A DNA stretch of 22,928 bases from Candidatus Nitrosopumilus sp. (GTDB lineage: Archaea > Thermoproteota > Nitrososphaeria > Nitrososphaerales > Nitrosopumilaceae), in assembly GCA_016784625.1 (NCBI GenBank), contig JADHUF010000009.1, positions 1 to 22,928 of the forward strand, read 5' to 3'. The position numbers and the translations under genes are program-made. The notes below the pieces were generated by a model. That model searched no databases. It was not told the origin of the DNA and saw nothing but the letters and a program-made list of their open reading frames with translations. Positions 5,994 to 13,192 of this stretch are shown piece by piece; the first letter of the stretch is position 1, and each line of letters begins with the position of its first letter.

Positions 5994-7397
5994 CTACTCT
6001 ACGTAGTGATGATGTGTAAGATTATCGTAAAATCTAACTGATTTCAAGTTTACAAATTCTAACATACCATATCTTGATAATTCTCTACCAAATCCACTAT
6101 GTTTTATTCCTCCAAATGGAATTCTAGGATCTGAAATTACCACATTATTTACACTAACAATTCCTGATTCAATTCGTCTGGACATTTTATCTGCTTTTGC
6201 AAGATCTTTTGTCCAAATACTTGCACCCAAACCAAATTCACTGTCATTAGCTAATTTGATTGCCTCACTTTCATTTTCTACTATTGTAATTGGTGCTACT
6301 GGACCAAATGTTTCTTCTTTTGCAATTCTCATATCTGGTTTAATGTTTGTAAGAATTGTTGGTTTGTAAAAGAATCCATTACCTTCAACTTCAGAGCCTC
6401 CTAAAAGAATTTCAGCACCTTTTTCTTTTGCATCTTCTACAATTCCAGAAATTGTTTTTAATCCCTCTTTGCTTGAAATTGGACCAATATCTGTTTCCAT
6501 AGCTGTAGGATCACCAATTTTGAGTTGTGATGCTTTTTTGATAAATAATTCAGTAAAATCTTCTGCAATATTTTTTCCAACAAAGAATCTTTTTGAAGCA
6601 ACACAACTTTGACCACAATTAATGAATCTGCCTTTTACTGCTCCTTCTGCTGCTTTATCTAAAATTGCATCATCTAATACTATGAAAGGATCACTTCCAC
6701 CTAACTCTAATACACATTTTTTCAAATTCATTGCAGTTCTTTGAGCTACTTTTGCTCCTGCACTTGTACTTCCAGTAAAGGTTACAGCGTTAACATCTGA
6801 ATCAATTAGGTGATTTGCTGAATCTACACTTCCTACTACTGTCTGAAAAATTCCATCAGGTATGCCTGATTCAGTAAATGCTTTTTCAATTTCAATTCCT
6901 GATTGCATCGTTATTCTGGATGGTTTCATTACAATTACATTTCCTGCCATTAAACATGGGGCTGCAAATCTTAATGCCTGCCAATAAGGAAAATTCCAAG
7001 GCATGATGGAACCAATTACTCCTAGTGGTTCAAATGATAGAAAACTCTTCCTTGCATCTGTGTTTAATACTTCATCAGCAAGAAAACTGTCTCCGTGATC
7101 CGCATAAAATTCAAGTGCCCAAGCACATTTTTCAACTTCACCAATGGATTCTTTGAGTGGTTTACCCATTTCATCTGTTGCAACTTTTGCAAGTTTTGAT
7201 TTATTTTTCTTTAGATATTCAACTAAATTGTAAATGTAACTTCTTCGTTTTTCATAATCTTTTTTCCATTCTGGAAATGCCCTTTTTGCTTTTCCTACTA
7301 GATCAAATACTTGATTTTTGTCCATTGGAGAAAACGTTGCAATTTCTTCACCTGTAGCTGGATTTACCGTAGTGATTTGATTCAAGGATATACCCAC
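5994..7397 (-). CDS. NAD(P)-dependent aldehyde dehydrogenase, succinate-semialdehyde type
   Basis: A 467-residue aldehyde dehydrogenase of full family length. Visible features are PWNFPYWQ (oxyanion asparagine, about 133-140), FTGSTSAG (cofactor loop, 207-214), ELGGSDPF with the general base E231, the catalytic C265 in NCGQSCVASKR, EETFGPVAPI and the C-terminal PFGGIKHSGFGRE. It is closest to succinate-semialdehyde or general semialdehyde dehydrogenases. In ammonia-oxidising archaea such an enzyme could act on semialdehydes of the 3-hydroxypropionate/4-hydroxybutyrate carbon fixation cycle; whether it reduces an acyl-CoA or oxidises a free aldehyde cannot be read from sequence. GTG 7397 is preceded by a GGAG at a 6-nt gap. 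It is last in the hflX-trm56-tfe run, 42 bp after tfe. Confidence 0.9.
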   Translation of the reverse strand: MGISLNQITTVNPATGEEIATFSPMDKNQVFDLVGKAKRAFPEWKKDYEKRRSYIYNLVEYLKKNKSKLAKVATDEMGKPLKESIGEVEKCAWALEFYADHGDSFLADEVLNTDARKSFLSFEPLGVIGSIMPWNFPYWQALRFAAPCLMAGNVIVMKPSRITMQSGIEIEKAFTESGIPDGIFQTVVGSVDSANHLIDSDVNAVTFTGSTSAGAKVAQRTAMNLKKCVLELGGSDPFIVLDDAILDKAAEGAVKGRFINCGQSCVASKRFFVGKNIAEDFTELFIKKASQLKIGDPTAMETDIGPISSKEGLKTISGIVEDAKEKGAEILLGGSEVEGNGFFYKPTILTNIKPDMRIAKEETFGPVAPITIVENESEAIKLANDSEFGLGASIWTKDLAKADKMSRRIESGIVSVNNVVISDPRIPFGGIKHSGFGRELSRYGMLEFVNLKSVRFYDNLTHHHYVE

Positions 7398-7403
7398 CTA
7401 TTT

Positions 7404-7407
7404 CTCC
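7404..7407 (-). promoter_or_regulatory. Ribosome binding site of the aldehyde dehydrogenase gene
   Basis: GGAG on the minus strand lies 6 nt before GTG 7397. It favours this start over the TTG four codons downstream and shows that internal genes of this run use Shine-Dalgarno initiation. Confidence 0.5.
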
Positions 7408-7439
7408 TATTTAATTCAGTAACTTGCTTTTAGATCTAA

Positions 7440-7955
7440 TTAGAATATTTGCTGCATATCCTTTTTCATTTCATCAATTTTCTTTGAATATGCTTTTTTT
7501 GATTTATCATTCTTTTTTAGATTTAGAACATCTCCACATGTTGGACATTTGAACATACCATCAAGCGCACTTTCAAAGGTCACTCTTGGACAATCTTCAT
7601 TACCACAATGATAAAAGTCAGAAGCATTTTCATAATCTAATCTTTGTTGCAATCTATCTGTAATTTTCTTTTTTTGATTTTCAATAAAATGCTCAACTTC
7701 TTCTCGTCTGGTTCTCCATCTGTATACAAACCAGCCTTTTCTTTCATCTTTTACTCTAATTCCTGTGATGAGGGATTTTCCAAATAAATCATACAACACT
7801 TTTCTTACCATGTTGATTCTAAGTCCTGTAGAACTTGCAATTTCTTCATCAGTTGCATCTTCTGCTTTTAGTAGAGATCTTGCTACTTTGAGATATTCAT
7901 CTCCTCCAATCATTGAGGCAATTCTAACAAAAGGATCTTCGTATTTGTCTACCAA
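7440..7955 (-). CDS. tfe: Transcription initiation factor E, alpha subunit
   Basis: Archaeal TFE alpha, the relative of TFIIE alpha, which binds RNA polymerase and TBP-TFB complexes and stabilises the open promoter. The 171-residue protein has an extended winged-helix domain at 1-100 (DATDEEIASSTGLRINMVRK; WFVYRW), a charged linker, and a zinc ribbon with C117, C122, C137 and C140 (C-x4-C then CPTC). The C-terminal 25 residues are lysine-rich. The start is TTG 7955, supported by a strong GGAGGGA 5 nt upstream. It lies 25 bp after trm56 and 42 bp before the aldehyde dehydrogenase on the same strand. The first zinc pair has four spacer residues rather than two. Confidence 0.93.
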   Translation of the reverse strand: MVDKYEDPFVRIASMIGGDEYLKVARSLLKAEDATDEEIASSTGLRINMVRKVLYDLFGKSLITGIRVKDERKGWFVYRWRTRREEVEHFIENQKKKITDRLQQRLDYENASDFYHCGNEDCPRVTFESALDGMFKCPTCGDVLNLKKNDKSKKAYSKKIDEMKKDMQQIF

Positions 7956-7960
7956 TCTGT

Positions 7961-7967
7961 TCCCTCC
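7961..7967 (-). promoter_or_regulatory. Strong Shine-Dalgarno site of tfe
   Basis: GGAGGGA on the minus strand, 5 nt before TTG 7955. It fixes the tfe start and is the best Shine-Dalgarno match I found in the window. Confidence 0.6.
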
Positions 7968-7980
7968 AAATTTTCTATTA

Positions 7981-8514
7981 TTAATCCCTTCTTTCTTTTA
8001 CTTGTACATTTTTACCCTTTTTTGTGGGTATAATCTTCCTTTTTGCATCTGGAAATACCTTCTCAAATTGTTCACCTTTCTGGATACGATCTAAAAGTAT
8101 TGCCAATGCACTGATCTCTGAATGAGGTTGACTTCCAACTCCTACATTATAATCTGCTAATTCATAAATTTCTCTTGGAACTTTTTCAGCACCAACAACG
8201 ACTAACAGATTTTCTTCTTTTCGAAGTTTTTCTTGTACATCATTAATGTTTTCTCCATACATTGAAAGATGTACAACTCTAAAGTTCTCTTCCTTTTTCT
8301 TTTTTACAATAGACTTCCATTTATCGATAAATTCAATCGCAAAATTTCCACCCCAAGTTTTATTGATCTTCTCTAGTGTATCTTTAATTTCAGGATTAAT
8401 TTCAGTCATGAAAATTCTTTCTGCTCCAAATGCCCTTGAAACCAGTGCAACATGTGTTGTAACTCTATCATCTCTTACAAGACGTTGTCCTATTCTGACT
8501 ACTTCAATTACCAA
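7981..8514 (-). CDS. trm56: tRNA (cytidine(56)-2'-O)-methyltransferase Trm56
   Basis: A SPOUT-family enzyme found in archaea that methylates the 2'-OH of C56 in the T-loop of tRNA using S-adenosylmethionine. At 177 residues it matches the family length. It begins with [22 protein letters not shown], a hallmark of aTrm56, and carries the knot region [25 protein letters not shown] followed by [15 protein letters not shown], which forms the SAM site and dimer interface. The start is TTG 8514, inside the last codons of hflX (11-bp overlap), which implies coupled translation. The C-terminus is a short basic tail. Confidence 0.95.
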   Translation of the reverse strand: MVIEVVRIGQRLVRDDRVTTHVALVSRAFGAERIFMTEINPEIKDTLEKINKTWGGNFAIEFIDKWKSIVKKKKEENFRVVHLSMYGENINDVQEKLRKEENLLVVVGAEKVPREIYELADYNVGVGSQPHSEISALAILLDRIQKGEQFEKVFPDAKRKIIPTKKGKNVQVKERRD

Positions 8515-9622
8515 ATGCTTCTTTAACTCCTAAAGAATTTTTTTTGAATTTGTGTGAATTTTGACTTTCTATAATTTTGATAATTAATTCTTTTAACTCC
8601 TTAACATTTTCACCTGTTTTTGAGGAAACTGGAATTACCTTTGCGTTTTCAGTCAAATTAAGCAAATCAATTTTTCGTTGAACCTCTTCTTTTTCTAACA
8701 AATCTATTTTGTTGAATGCATATACTACATTGTCTTTTTCTACTCCTAACTCATTTAATGTTCTCATACAACTTGCAAATTTCTTTTTTAATTCAAACAC
8801 TGAATCATTAATGTCAATTACTAAAATAATGATATCAGTATGTCCTAATTCTTCTAAAGTTGATTTGAATGCATCTATCATATATGCAGGTAATTTGCTG
8901 ATAAAACCAACTGTATCTGAGATTAAGAATGCTTCTCGATTAATTGTTAATCTTCGTGTAGTTGTAGTTAGGGTTGTAAAGAGTTCTTTACTTTGTGCTT
9001 TTGCTTCTCCTGTTGTTTTGTTGAATAATGTTGTTTTTCCTGCAGATGTATATCCTGCTAGTGAGATTGTCTTGAATCCCATTCTCTTTCTTCCTTGTCT
9101 GTGAAGTTCCCTTTGTTTTCCAGCTTTTTCTAGTTTAGATCTTATTGTTTGCATTCTATGCTTGATATCATTATAATACACATCAATCTCAAATTTTCCT
9201 ATTCCCATAAATCCTGGTTGTTCCCCCATACTTGAAAGACGGACTTTTTCTTTTGCTCGAACCATTTCATATCTTAATTGTGCTAATTTTACTTGTAATT
9301 TTGATTCTGCACTTGATGCTCTACTTTCAAAAATTTCAAGAATTAATCCCTCTCTATCTAAAACTTCTCTATGTAAAACCGATGCTAGACTATAGTTTTG
9401 ATGTGGTTTTAAAATTTCGTCAAATACAATTACATCTGGTCTAAGTTTTTCTGATAATTCTTCTAGTTTTTCTACACCTCCACCACTAATTCCGTATTTT
9501 GGTTTTTGTAGAAATGCTTGTGTAATTGTATGAACTACCTCATATCCTGCAGCATCACATAGTCCTTTAGCCTCATTAATTGCATCCTCTCTATCATATG
9601 TGATTAAAATTGCTGACTTCAT
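8504..9622 (-). CDS. hflX: GTPase HflX
   Basis: Ribosome-associated GTPase of the OBG-HflX group. The 372-residue protein has the N-terminal HflX domain (1-100), a helical coiled segment (about 105-175, ending in the glycine loop [10 protein letters not shown]) and the G domain. G motifs are GYTSAGKT (190-197), TLTTTTR (217-223), DTVGF (236-240), NKID (304-307) and SSKTGE. HflX binds the large ribosomal subunit, splits stalled ribosomes in bacteria and has nucleotide-binding N-terminal activity; the archaeal role is presumed similar. It is the first gene of a minus-strand run with trm56, tfe and an aldehyde dehydrogenase, linking translation and transcription factors. ATG 9622 begins [13 protein letters not shown] as expected. 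Confidence 0.95.
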   Translation of the reverse strand: MKSAILITYDREDAINEAKGLCDAAGYEVVHTITQAFLQKPKYGISGGGVEKLEELSEKLRPDVIVFDEILKPHQNYSLASVLHREVLDREGLILEIFESRASSAESKLQVKLAQLRYEMVRAKEKVRLSSMGEQPGFMGIGKFEIDVYYNDIKHRMQTIRSKLEKAGKQRELHRQGRKRMGFKTISLAGYTSAGKTTLFNKTTGEAKAQSKELFTTLTTTTRRLTINREAFLISDTVGFISKLPAYMIDAFKSTLEELGHTDIIILVIDINDSVFELKKKFASCMRTLNELGVEKDNVVYAFNKIDLLEKEEVQRKIDLLNLTENAKVIPVSSKTGENVKELKELIIKIIESQNSHKFKKNSLGVKEAFGN

Positions 9623-9679
9623 TTTTATTCAATATTTTTAGTATGATTCACGTTAAAGATTCTACCTGTTTTTGATAAA

Positions 9680-10726
9680 TTATACAGTTTTTTTTAATGC
9701 CTTTTCAATATTCATATTCAATACAATTTCTGCTATGTCACTAGCATATTCAGCAACTCTTCTGATATTTTCAGTCATTCTTCTAACTCTGTAAATCTCC
9801 TCATCATCTTTCAGTGATTTTGAAGCATCTCTAACTTTTTTCTCATATTTAGAAACTTCATCTATCTTTTTAATGGTTTTTTCTGCCTGATTATAGTCTT
9901 CTTTGAATAATGCTAGACATGAATCATCTAAAACTGATAAACAAAATTCATTCATATCTTGCAGTTTTTCTAAAATCTCTTTTTTGACTGGTTTTTTAAA
10001 CTCAAGAAGATCTTTTGCAATAAATGCTGCATGATCTCCTGTTCTCTCTATATTTTTTACAACTAGTCTGTATCCAAGGCAATTTCTAGCATTTCTAAAA
10101 CCCATTTCTTTTAACATATGCTCATTTTGTATTGCTATTTTTAATTGACGAATAATATAAAATCCAAATTTATCTACCTCATCATCAGTATTGATTACTT
10201 CTTGAGCTAGCTCTAAATTATTCTCTTTTACTGCTAAAATTGCATCACTAGACATTGACTTTGCTAAGTGAATCATTCTCTTGAATGCACCATCCACTGA
10301 TAATTCTAGTAAATTAACCAGAACCTGTACTGTAATTCCTCCACTTGAATCTGAAATAATTTCAGAACCCATTAACATTCGCTTAACGGCATCTTTTACT
10401 GTGTTTCTTTGATTGGGGCTTAATCTACCATTTTTTGGTTTAACATTAATCGTTTTGAATCCCAAAAAATATAGAGAAATTAATTTTCTAACAATTGAAT
10501 CTGCTTCTTCTTCAGATTCTATTTCAATTACTGCCTCTTCTTTTTTGTGTGTGCGAGATTCAAATTTTGGTGGATAGAGTTCTAATGTTGATGATCCTTT
10601 TCTGACCATTCTAAGTTGGTCTCCTTGTTTTAGACCAAGTTCTGTAATCCATTGTTTTGGTAATGAAACTATGTATGATGATTTACCAGTAAATTGAATT
10701 TTTCTTGTTTCTCCTGATTCTTCCAT
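9680..10726 (-). CDS. phoU: PhoU-family phosphate regulator with AbrB DNA-binding domain
   Basis: A 348-residue archaeal-type PhoU fusion. Residues 1-55 form a SpoVT/AbrB swapped-hairpin domain (RKIQFTGKSSYIVSLPKQWITELGL, GDQLRMVRKG). The rest is two PhoU three-helix repeats, the second containing the metal-site-like stretch YRLVVKNIERTGDHAAFIAKD; a further MTENIRRVAEYASDIAEIV marks the last helix. Bacterial PhoU dampens phosphate uptake by acting on PstB and PhoR; the AbrB domain suggests that this version acts directly on DNA. No pst transporter genes lie in the window. It is transcribed divergently from the PUA gene. Confidence 0.9.
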   Translation of the reverse strand: MEESGETRKIQFTGKSSYIVSLPKQWITELGLKQGDQLRMVRKGSSTLELYPPKFESRTHKKEEAVIEIESEEEADSIVRKLISLYFLGFKTINVKPKNGRLSPNQRNTVKDAVKRMLMGSEIISDSSGGITVQVLVNLLELSVDGAFKRMIHLAKSMSSDAILAVKENNLELAQEVINTDDEVDKFGFYIIRQLKIAIQNEHMLKEMGFRNARNCLGYRLVVKNIERTGDHAAFIAKDLLEFKKPVKKEILEKLQDMNEFCLSVLDDSCLALFKEDYNQAEKTIKKIDEVSKYEKKVRDASKSLKDDEEIYRVRRMTENIRRVAEYASDIAEIVLNMNIEKALKKTV

Positions 10727-10816
10727 AATCTAAAGAGAAAAATCCTATCTATATAGTTTAAGACTTGTAGTATAGTTTAACATTGAACTAATATTAAGAA
10801 AAGATCGCCTATACGT
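10727..10816. promoter_or_regulatory. Divergent promoter region, phoU / PUA gene
   Basis: This 90-bp gap carries TATA-like boxes for both directions. AACTATATAG (minus strand, about 10749-10758) lies 25-30 bp before phoU. CTAATATTAAG (plus strand, about 10788-10798) lies about 25 bp before ATG 10817, fitting a leaderless mRNA. A further TATAG at 10770-10775 could serve either side. Confidence 0.45.
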
Positions 10817-11290
10817 ATGGACCCAATTTTGAAGCTAAAACATTCACTTGATGCTTTGTTTGGAAATGGTGTATCAAAATATTTACCAAAAAATATTGAA
10901 ATTATTTTTTCACGAAAAACTGGAAGAATAAGAACTGTTTCACATGAAGGAAAATTATTATGTACTTTAAGAATTGATGGCGGTTTAGCAATTAGTACCT
11001 ATTTTGCTCAAATTTTACTGAAAAGTAAAGCATTTCGCGAAAACTGCATTGAGATAAACAAAGATGCAGCTCCATTTGTTATGGAAGGAAGATCTGTATT
11101 TTGTAAACACGTAGTATGGTGTGGAAAAAATGTACGTATTTCTGCTGATACTCCAGTATTATTCAAAAATAAAGTCATTGCAGTTGGCAAGGCTGTTCTA
11201 TCATGTGAGATGATTTCAGATTTTAATCGGGGGGTAGCAATTAAAGTCAGAGATAGTTTAAAAAGTCGTAATGAGGAAATAAAATCATGA
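10817..11290 (+). CDS. PUA-domain RNA-binding protein
   Basis: A 157-residue protein with an N-terminal alpha/beta part (1-75) and a PUA domain at about 75-150 (INKDAAPFVMEGRSVFCKHVVW, then DTPVLFKNKVIAVGKAVLSCEMI and the ending GVAIKVRDS). This layout is that of the small archaeal PUA proteins related to the C-terminal part of archaeosine tRNA-guanine transglycosylase and to MCT-1-type factors. PUA domains bind structured RNA, so a role in tRNA, rRNA or translation initiation is likely; no catalytic domain is present. Its stop overlaps the start of the NAC gene by 4 bp (ATGA), so the two are co-translated, consistent with a ribosome-linked function. Confidence 0.85.
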   Translation: MDPILKLKHSLDALFGNGVSKYLPKNIEIIFSRKTGRIRTVSHEGKLLCTLRIDGGLAISTYFAQILLKSKAFRENCIEINKDAAPFVMEGRSVFCKHVVWCGKNVRISADTPVLFKNKVIAVGKAVLSCEMISDFNRGVAIKVRDSLKSRNEEIKS

Positions 11291-11628
11291 TGCGAGGAGG
11301 AAATCGCGAAATGCGAAGGATGATGGATAAGATGGGTCTTGATATGAATGAGCTCCCAAATGTTCAAGAGGTAATAATTAAGACAGATAAAAAAGAGATT
11401 ATTGTTACCAAACCTTCTGTCACTGAAATGAAAGCAAAAGATAATTCTATTTTTACAGTAACTGCAGATAGTTATGAAGAACGAGAATTAGAAGTTCCAA
11501 TTTTCTCAGAAGAGGATATTCAACTAGTTAGTCAACAAGCTGGAGTTGATGAAGAAAAGGCTAAAAATGCTTTAGAGGAAGCTAAAGGCGATCTTGCCAG
11601 AGCAATATTACTTTTAACTACTGGATAA
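11287..11628 (+). CDS. nac: Nascent polypeptide-associated complex protein
   Basis: Archaeal homodimeric NAC, which binds ribosomes near the exit tunnel and contacts nascent chains. The 113-residue protein has an N-terminal basic ribosome-binding segment (MMRGGNREMRRMMDKMGLDM), the NAC beta domain at about 20-75 (VQEVIIKTDKKEIIVTKPSV and IFTVTADSYEE), and a C-terminal UBA domain at about 75-113 (IQLVSQQAGVDEEKAKNALEEA then GDLARAILLL). All expected parts are present. It overlaps the PUA gene by 4 bp. Confidence 0.95.
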   Translation: MMRGGNREMRRMMDKMGLDMNELPNVQEVIIKTDKKEIIVTKPSVTEMKAKDNSIFTVTADSYEERELEVPIFSEEDIQLVSQQAGVDEEKAKNALEEAKGDLARAILLLTTG

Positions 11629-11711
11629 CACCTTAATTTTTGTCATTTTTGTGCCTAAAATCTGATTAAAAATGAATGATTTAAGTAATGGATTGGTGAA
11701 TTTTGGGTATA

Positions 11712-12047
11712 ATGAGTAGTATGGCTGAATCCAAAGTTACTGGAATAATCAAATCTTTGAATGCTTTAGAAGGTGATCTGGATTCACTTAACGGAAAAGT
11801 ATCTGATATGAAAAAACAACTTGCTGTAAAAGCACAGACTGAAATTGATATTTTATTAGAAAAAACTCGAGAAATAGCCACAAAAGAGGCTGAATCTATC
11901 ATCAATGCATCAAAAGAAAAGGCAACTGCAGAATCTGCCAAAGTTACCAAAGACGGTGAATCTACATTATCTGAAATTACATCAAGTATTGATGCTAATT
12001 TTGATGAAGCAGTAAAACAAGTTGTGTCAACTATTTTGAAAGCATAA
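11712..12047 (+). CDS. Coiled-coil protein, A-type ATPase subunit H-like
   Basis: A roughly 111-residue, almost wholly helical, Ala/Glu/Lys/Ser-rich protein with heptad character. It resembles the small peripheral-stalk subunit H of archaeal ATP synthases: a long coiled coil (KAQTEIDILLEKTREIATKE, EAESIINASKEKA) and a short C-terminal cap with FDEAVKQVVSTIL. Subunit H pairs with subunit E to form the stator. No other ATPase gene is in the window, so the assignment rests on pattern only; a generic coiled-coil protein is the alternative. ATG 11712 lies about 28 bp after TTTAAGTAA (11679-11687), a plausible TATA box, so the mRNA may be leaderless; ATG 11721 is a second option. Confidence 0.55.
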   Translation: MSSMAESKVTGIIKSLNALEGDLDSLNGKVSDMKKQLAVKAQTEIDILLEKTREIATKEAESIINASKEKATAESAKVTKDGESTLSEITSSIDANFDEAVKQVVSTILKA

Positions 12048-12386
12048 ATCTAATTCACAAATTTTTAAAAATAAGACAAATTTACTCCTTTTTTGGTTTT
12101 ACTTTATTGGTGCAATGATGAAAGTATGAATATATCATAAATTTTCTTTGTTTTATTGGAAAAAAATGAAATTTTTGGTTAAACAACTATATTGATACAT
12201 GTCATTTTTTGAAAAAATACGATATAGAAATCAGCTATACATATTTATTGAAGATTTCTCGTTTTTTTTGAAACAAATAACTTTGATCGCAAATTAATTT
12301 AAAATATTTCCATGTTTTTCAATTTTTTATATAGATTTTATCGATCCACTCTTATATAGTTGTGAATTCTATAACAAATTACCAAG
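12048..12386. other. 339-bp AT-rich intergenic region
   Basis: I see no convincing gene here. The sequence is very AT-rich, with long T runs early on (terminator-like, about 12061-12100). AGAAATC (12226-12232) and GATTTCT (12253-12259) form a 7-bp inverted repeat. Two copies of TTATATAG lie at the right end. A 33-codon frame at 12199-12297 is discussed among the rejected items. Confidence 0.5.
12327..12359 (+). promoter_or_regulatory. Tandem TATA boxes upstream of the zinc protein gene
   Basis: TTATATAG occurs at 12327-12334 and again at 12352-12359, exactly 25 bp apart. The downstream copy is centred about 31 bp before ATG 12387, giving a very short leader; the upstream copy could drive a second, longer transcript. 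Confidence 0.45.
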
Positions 12387-12833
12387 ATGACTTGTAAAGG
12401 AATTTGTGTTAGATACAAGGCTCAAAAGCCTGTTGGAACCGGAAGATATGCCTCTGGACAACGTCGATGCCAAATTTGTGAAATCTTCATCAAATGGGAA
12501 GGACTTTGGTGTCCATGTTGTGGATATAGATTAAGAACAAAACCACGTAATTTAAAATACAAAGCAAAATTGCGTGCTAGAGTTGAAGCTGATTCTATTG
12601 AAGCTAAAGCAGTTGCAGATACTCAATCAGAAGAGATTGAAGTTAAAGTAACAGCAAAAACAAAATCAAAAACTAAAGCAAAATCTAAAGTAGCAAAAAA
12701 AGCTAAAGAAAAAACTCCATGTAGATTTTGTGAAAAATTGTTTGTTTATGCCGATAAACACGAAAAGAACTGCAAGAAGAATCCAAATATTGAAGCCTCC
12801 CAAGAAAATGAATCAATAGCAATAAAAGCATAA
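12387..12833 (+). CDS. Two-module zinc-binding protein
   Basis: A 148-residue protein in three parts. Residues 1-55 form a cysteine-rich module (CKGIC near the start, then RRCQICEIFIKWEGLWCPCCGYRL), probably a zinc ribbon with an extra N-terminal pair. Residues about 60-108 are a low-complexity Lys/Ala/Thr/Glu linker. Residues 110-133 hold CRFCEKLFVYADKHEKNC, a C-x2-C-x9-H-x4-C finger resembling a C2H2/C2HC finger. The most likely role is nucleic-acid binding, perhaps as a transcription factor. I recognise the N-terminal pattern as typical of thaumarchaeal zinc proteins but know no function. It has its own promoter and is followed after 17 bp by the PAC4-like gene. Confidence 0.8.
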   Translation: MTCKGICVRYKAQKPVGTGRYASGQRRCQICEIFIKWEGLWCPCCGYRLRTKPRNLKYKAKLRARVEADSIEAKAVADTQSEEIEVKVTAKTKSKTKAKSKVAKKAKEKTPCRFCEKLFVYADKHEKNCKKNPNIEASQENESIAIKA

Positions 12834-12850
12834 GATTTGTTCATAGCTCA

Positions 12851-13192
12851 TTGACCTCTCCAAATGGATTTTTACAAAAAACCATAAATTTGGAGAGCCG
12901 TACTTTTTCTTTACAACTTCAAAAATTTGAAAATGGATATTTTATTTCTGTAACTGAAGGACCTAACAAAATTGGTTCCATGGTTGTTTCTTTGTCAACT
13001 GGACCAACCCCAATCACAACAACTATTATTCCATCTAGAACTGAATCTCTTTTTCTAAAACTTATCGCTGAAAGAATTAGTACAAGAATGAGAGGTGTTG
13101 CTTTAGTTTCTACTTTTATTCAAAAAGAATTAGAACCTAGTTCTGCAAAAGCCTTGATGTCTGAGATAATGGAAATGGTGGAGAATGAGTGA
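12851..13192 (+). CDS. Proteasome assembly chaperone 4-like protein (tentative)
   Basis: A 113-residue protein starting at TTG 12851. The middle and C-terminal parts read like the PAC4/Pba4 fold: IGSMVVSLSTG, then TPITTTIIP, SLFLKLIAERISTR, GVALVSTFIQ and a last helix. This is the same order of strands and helices as human PSMG4 (LAVAM, PVSTSLLG, LAQRLARKTNKQVFVSYNL). If right, it helps order alpha subunits during assembly of the 20S proteasome. The similarity is by eye and weak at the N-terminus; an unrelated small alpha/beta protein is the alternative. It overlaps the UbiD gene by 8 bp and follows the zinc protein by 17 bp. Confidence 0.5.
   Translation: MTSPNGFLQKTINLESRTFSLQLQKFENGYFISVTEGPNKIGSMVVSLSTGPTPITTTIIPSRTESLFLKLIAERISTRMRGVALVSTFIQKELEPSSAKALMSEIMEMVENE

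Noticed and set aside
7765..8533. Open frames on the plus strand opposite tfe and trm56
   Set aside because: They are antisense to well-identified conserved genes, are rich in Ser/Leu/Phe as reverse complements of such genes are, and have no motifs.
12199..12297. A 33-codon frame from ATG 12199 in the large intergenic region
   Set aside because: The product is low in complexity, dominated by Phe and Ile as expected from T/A-rich DNA, has no motif, and lacks a well-placed promoter or ribosome site.
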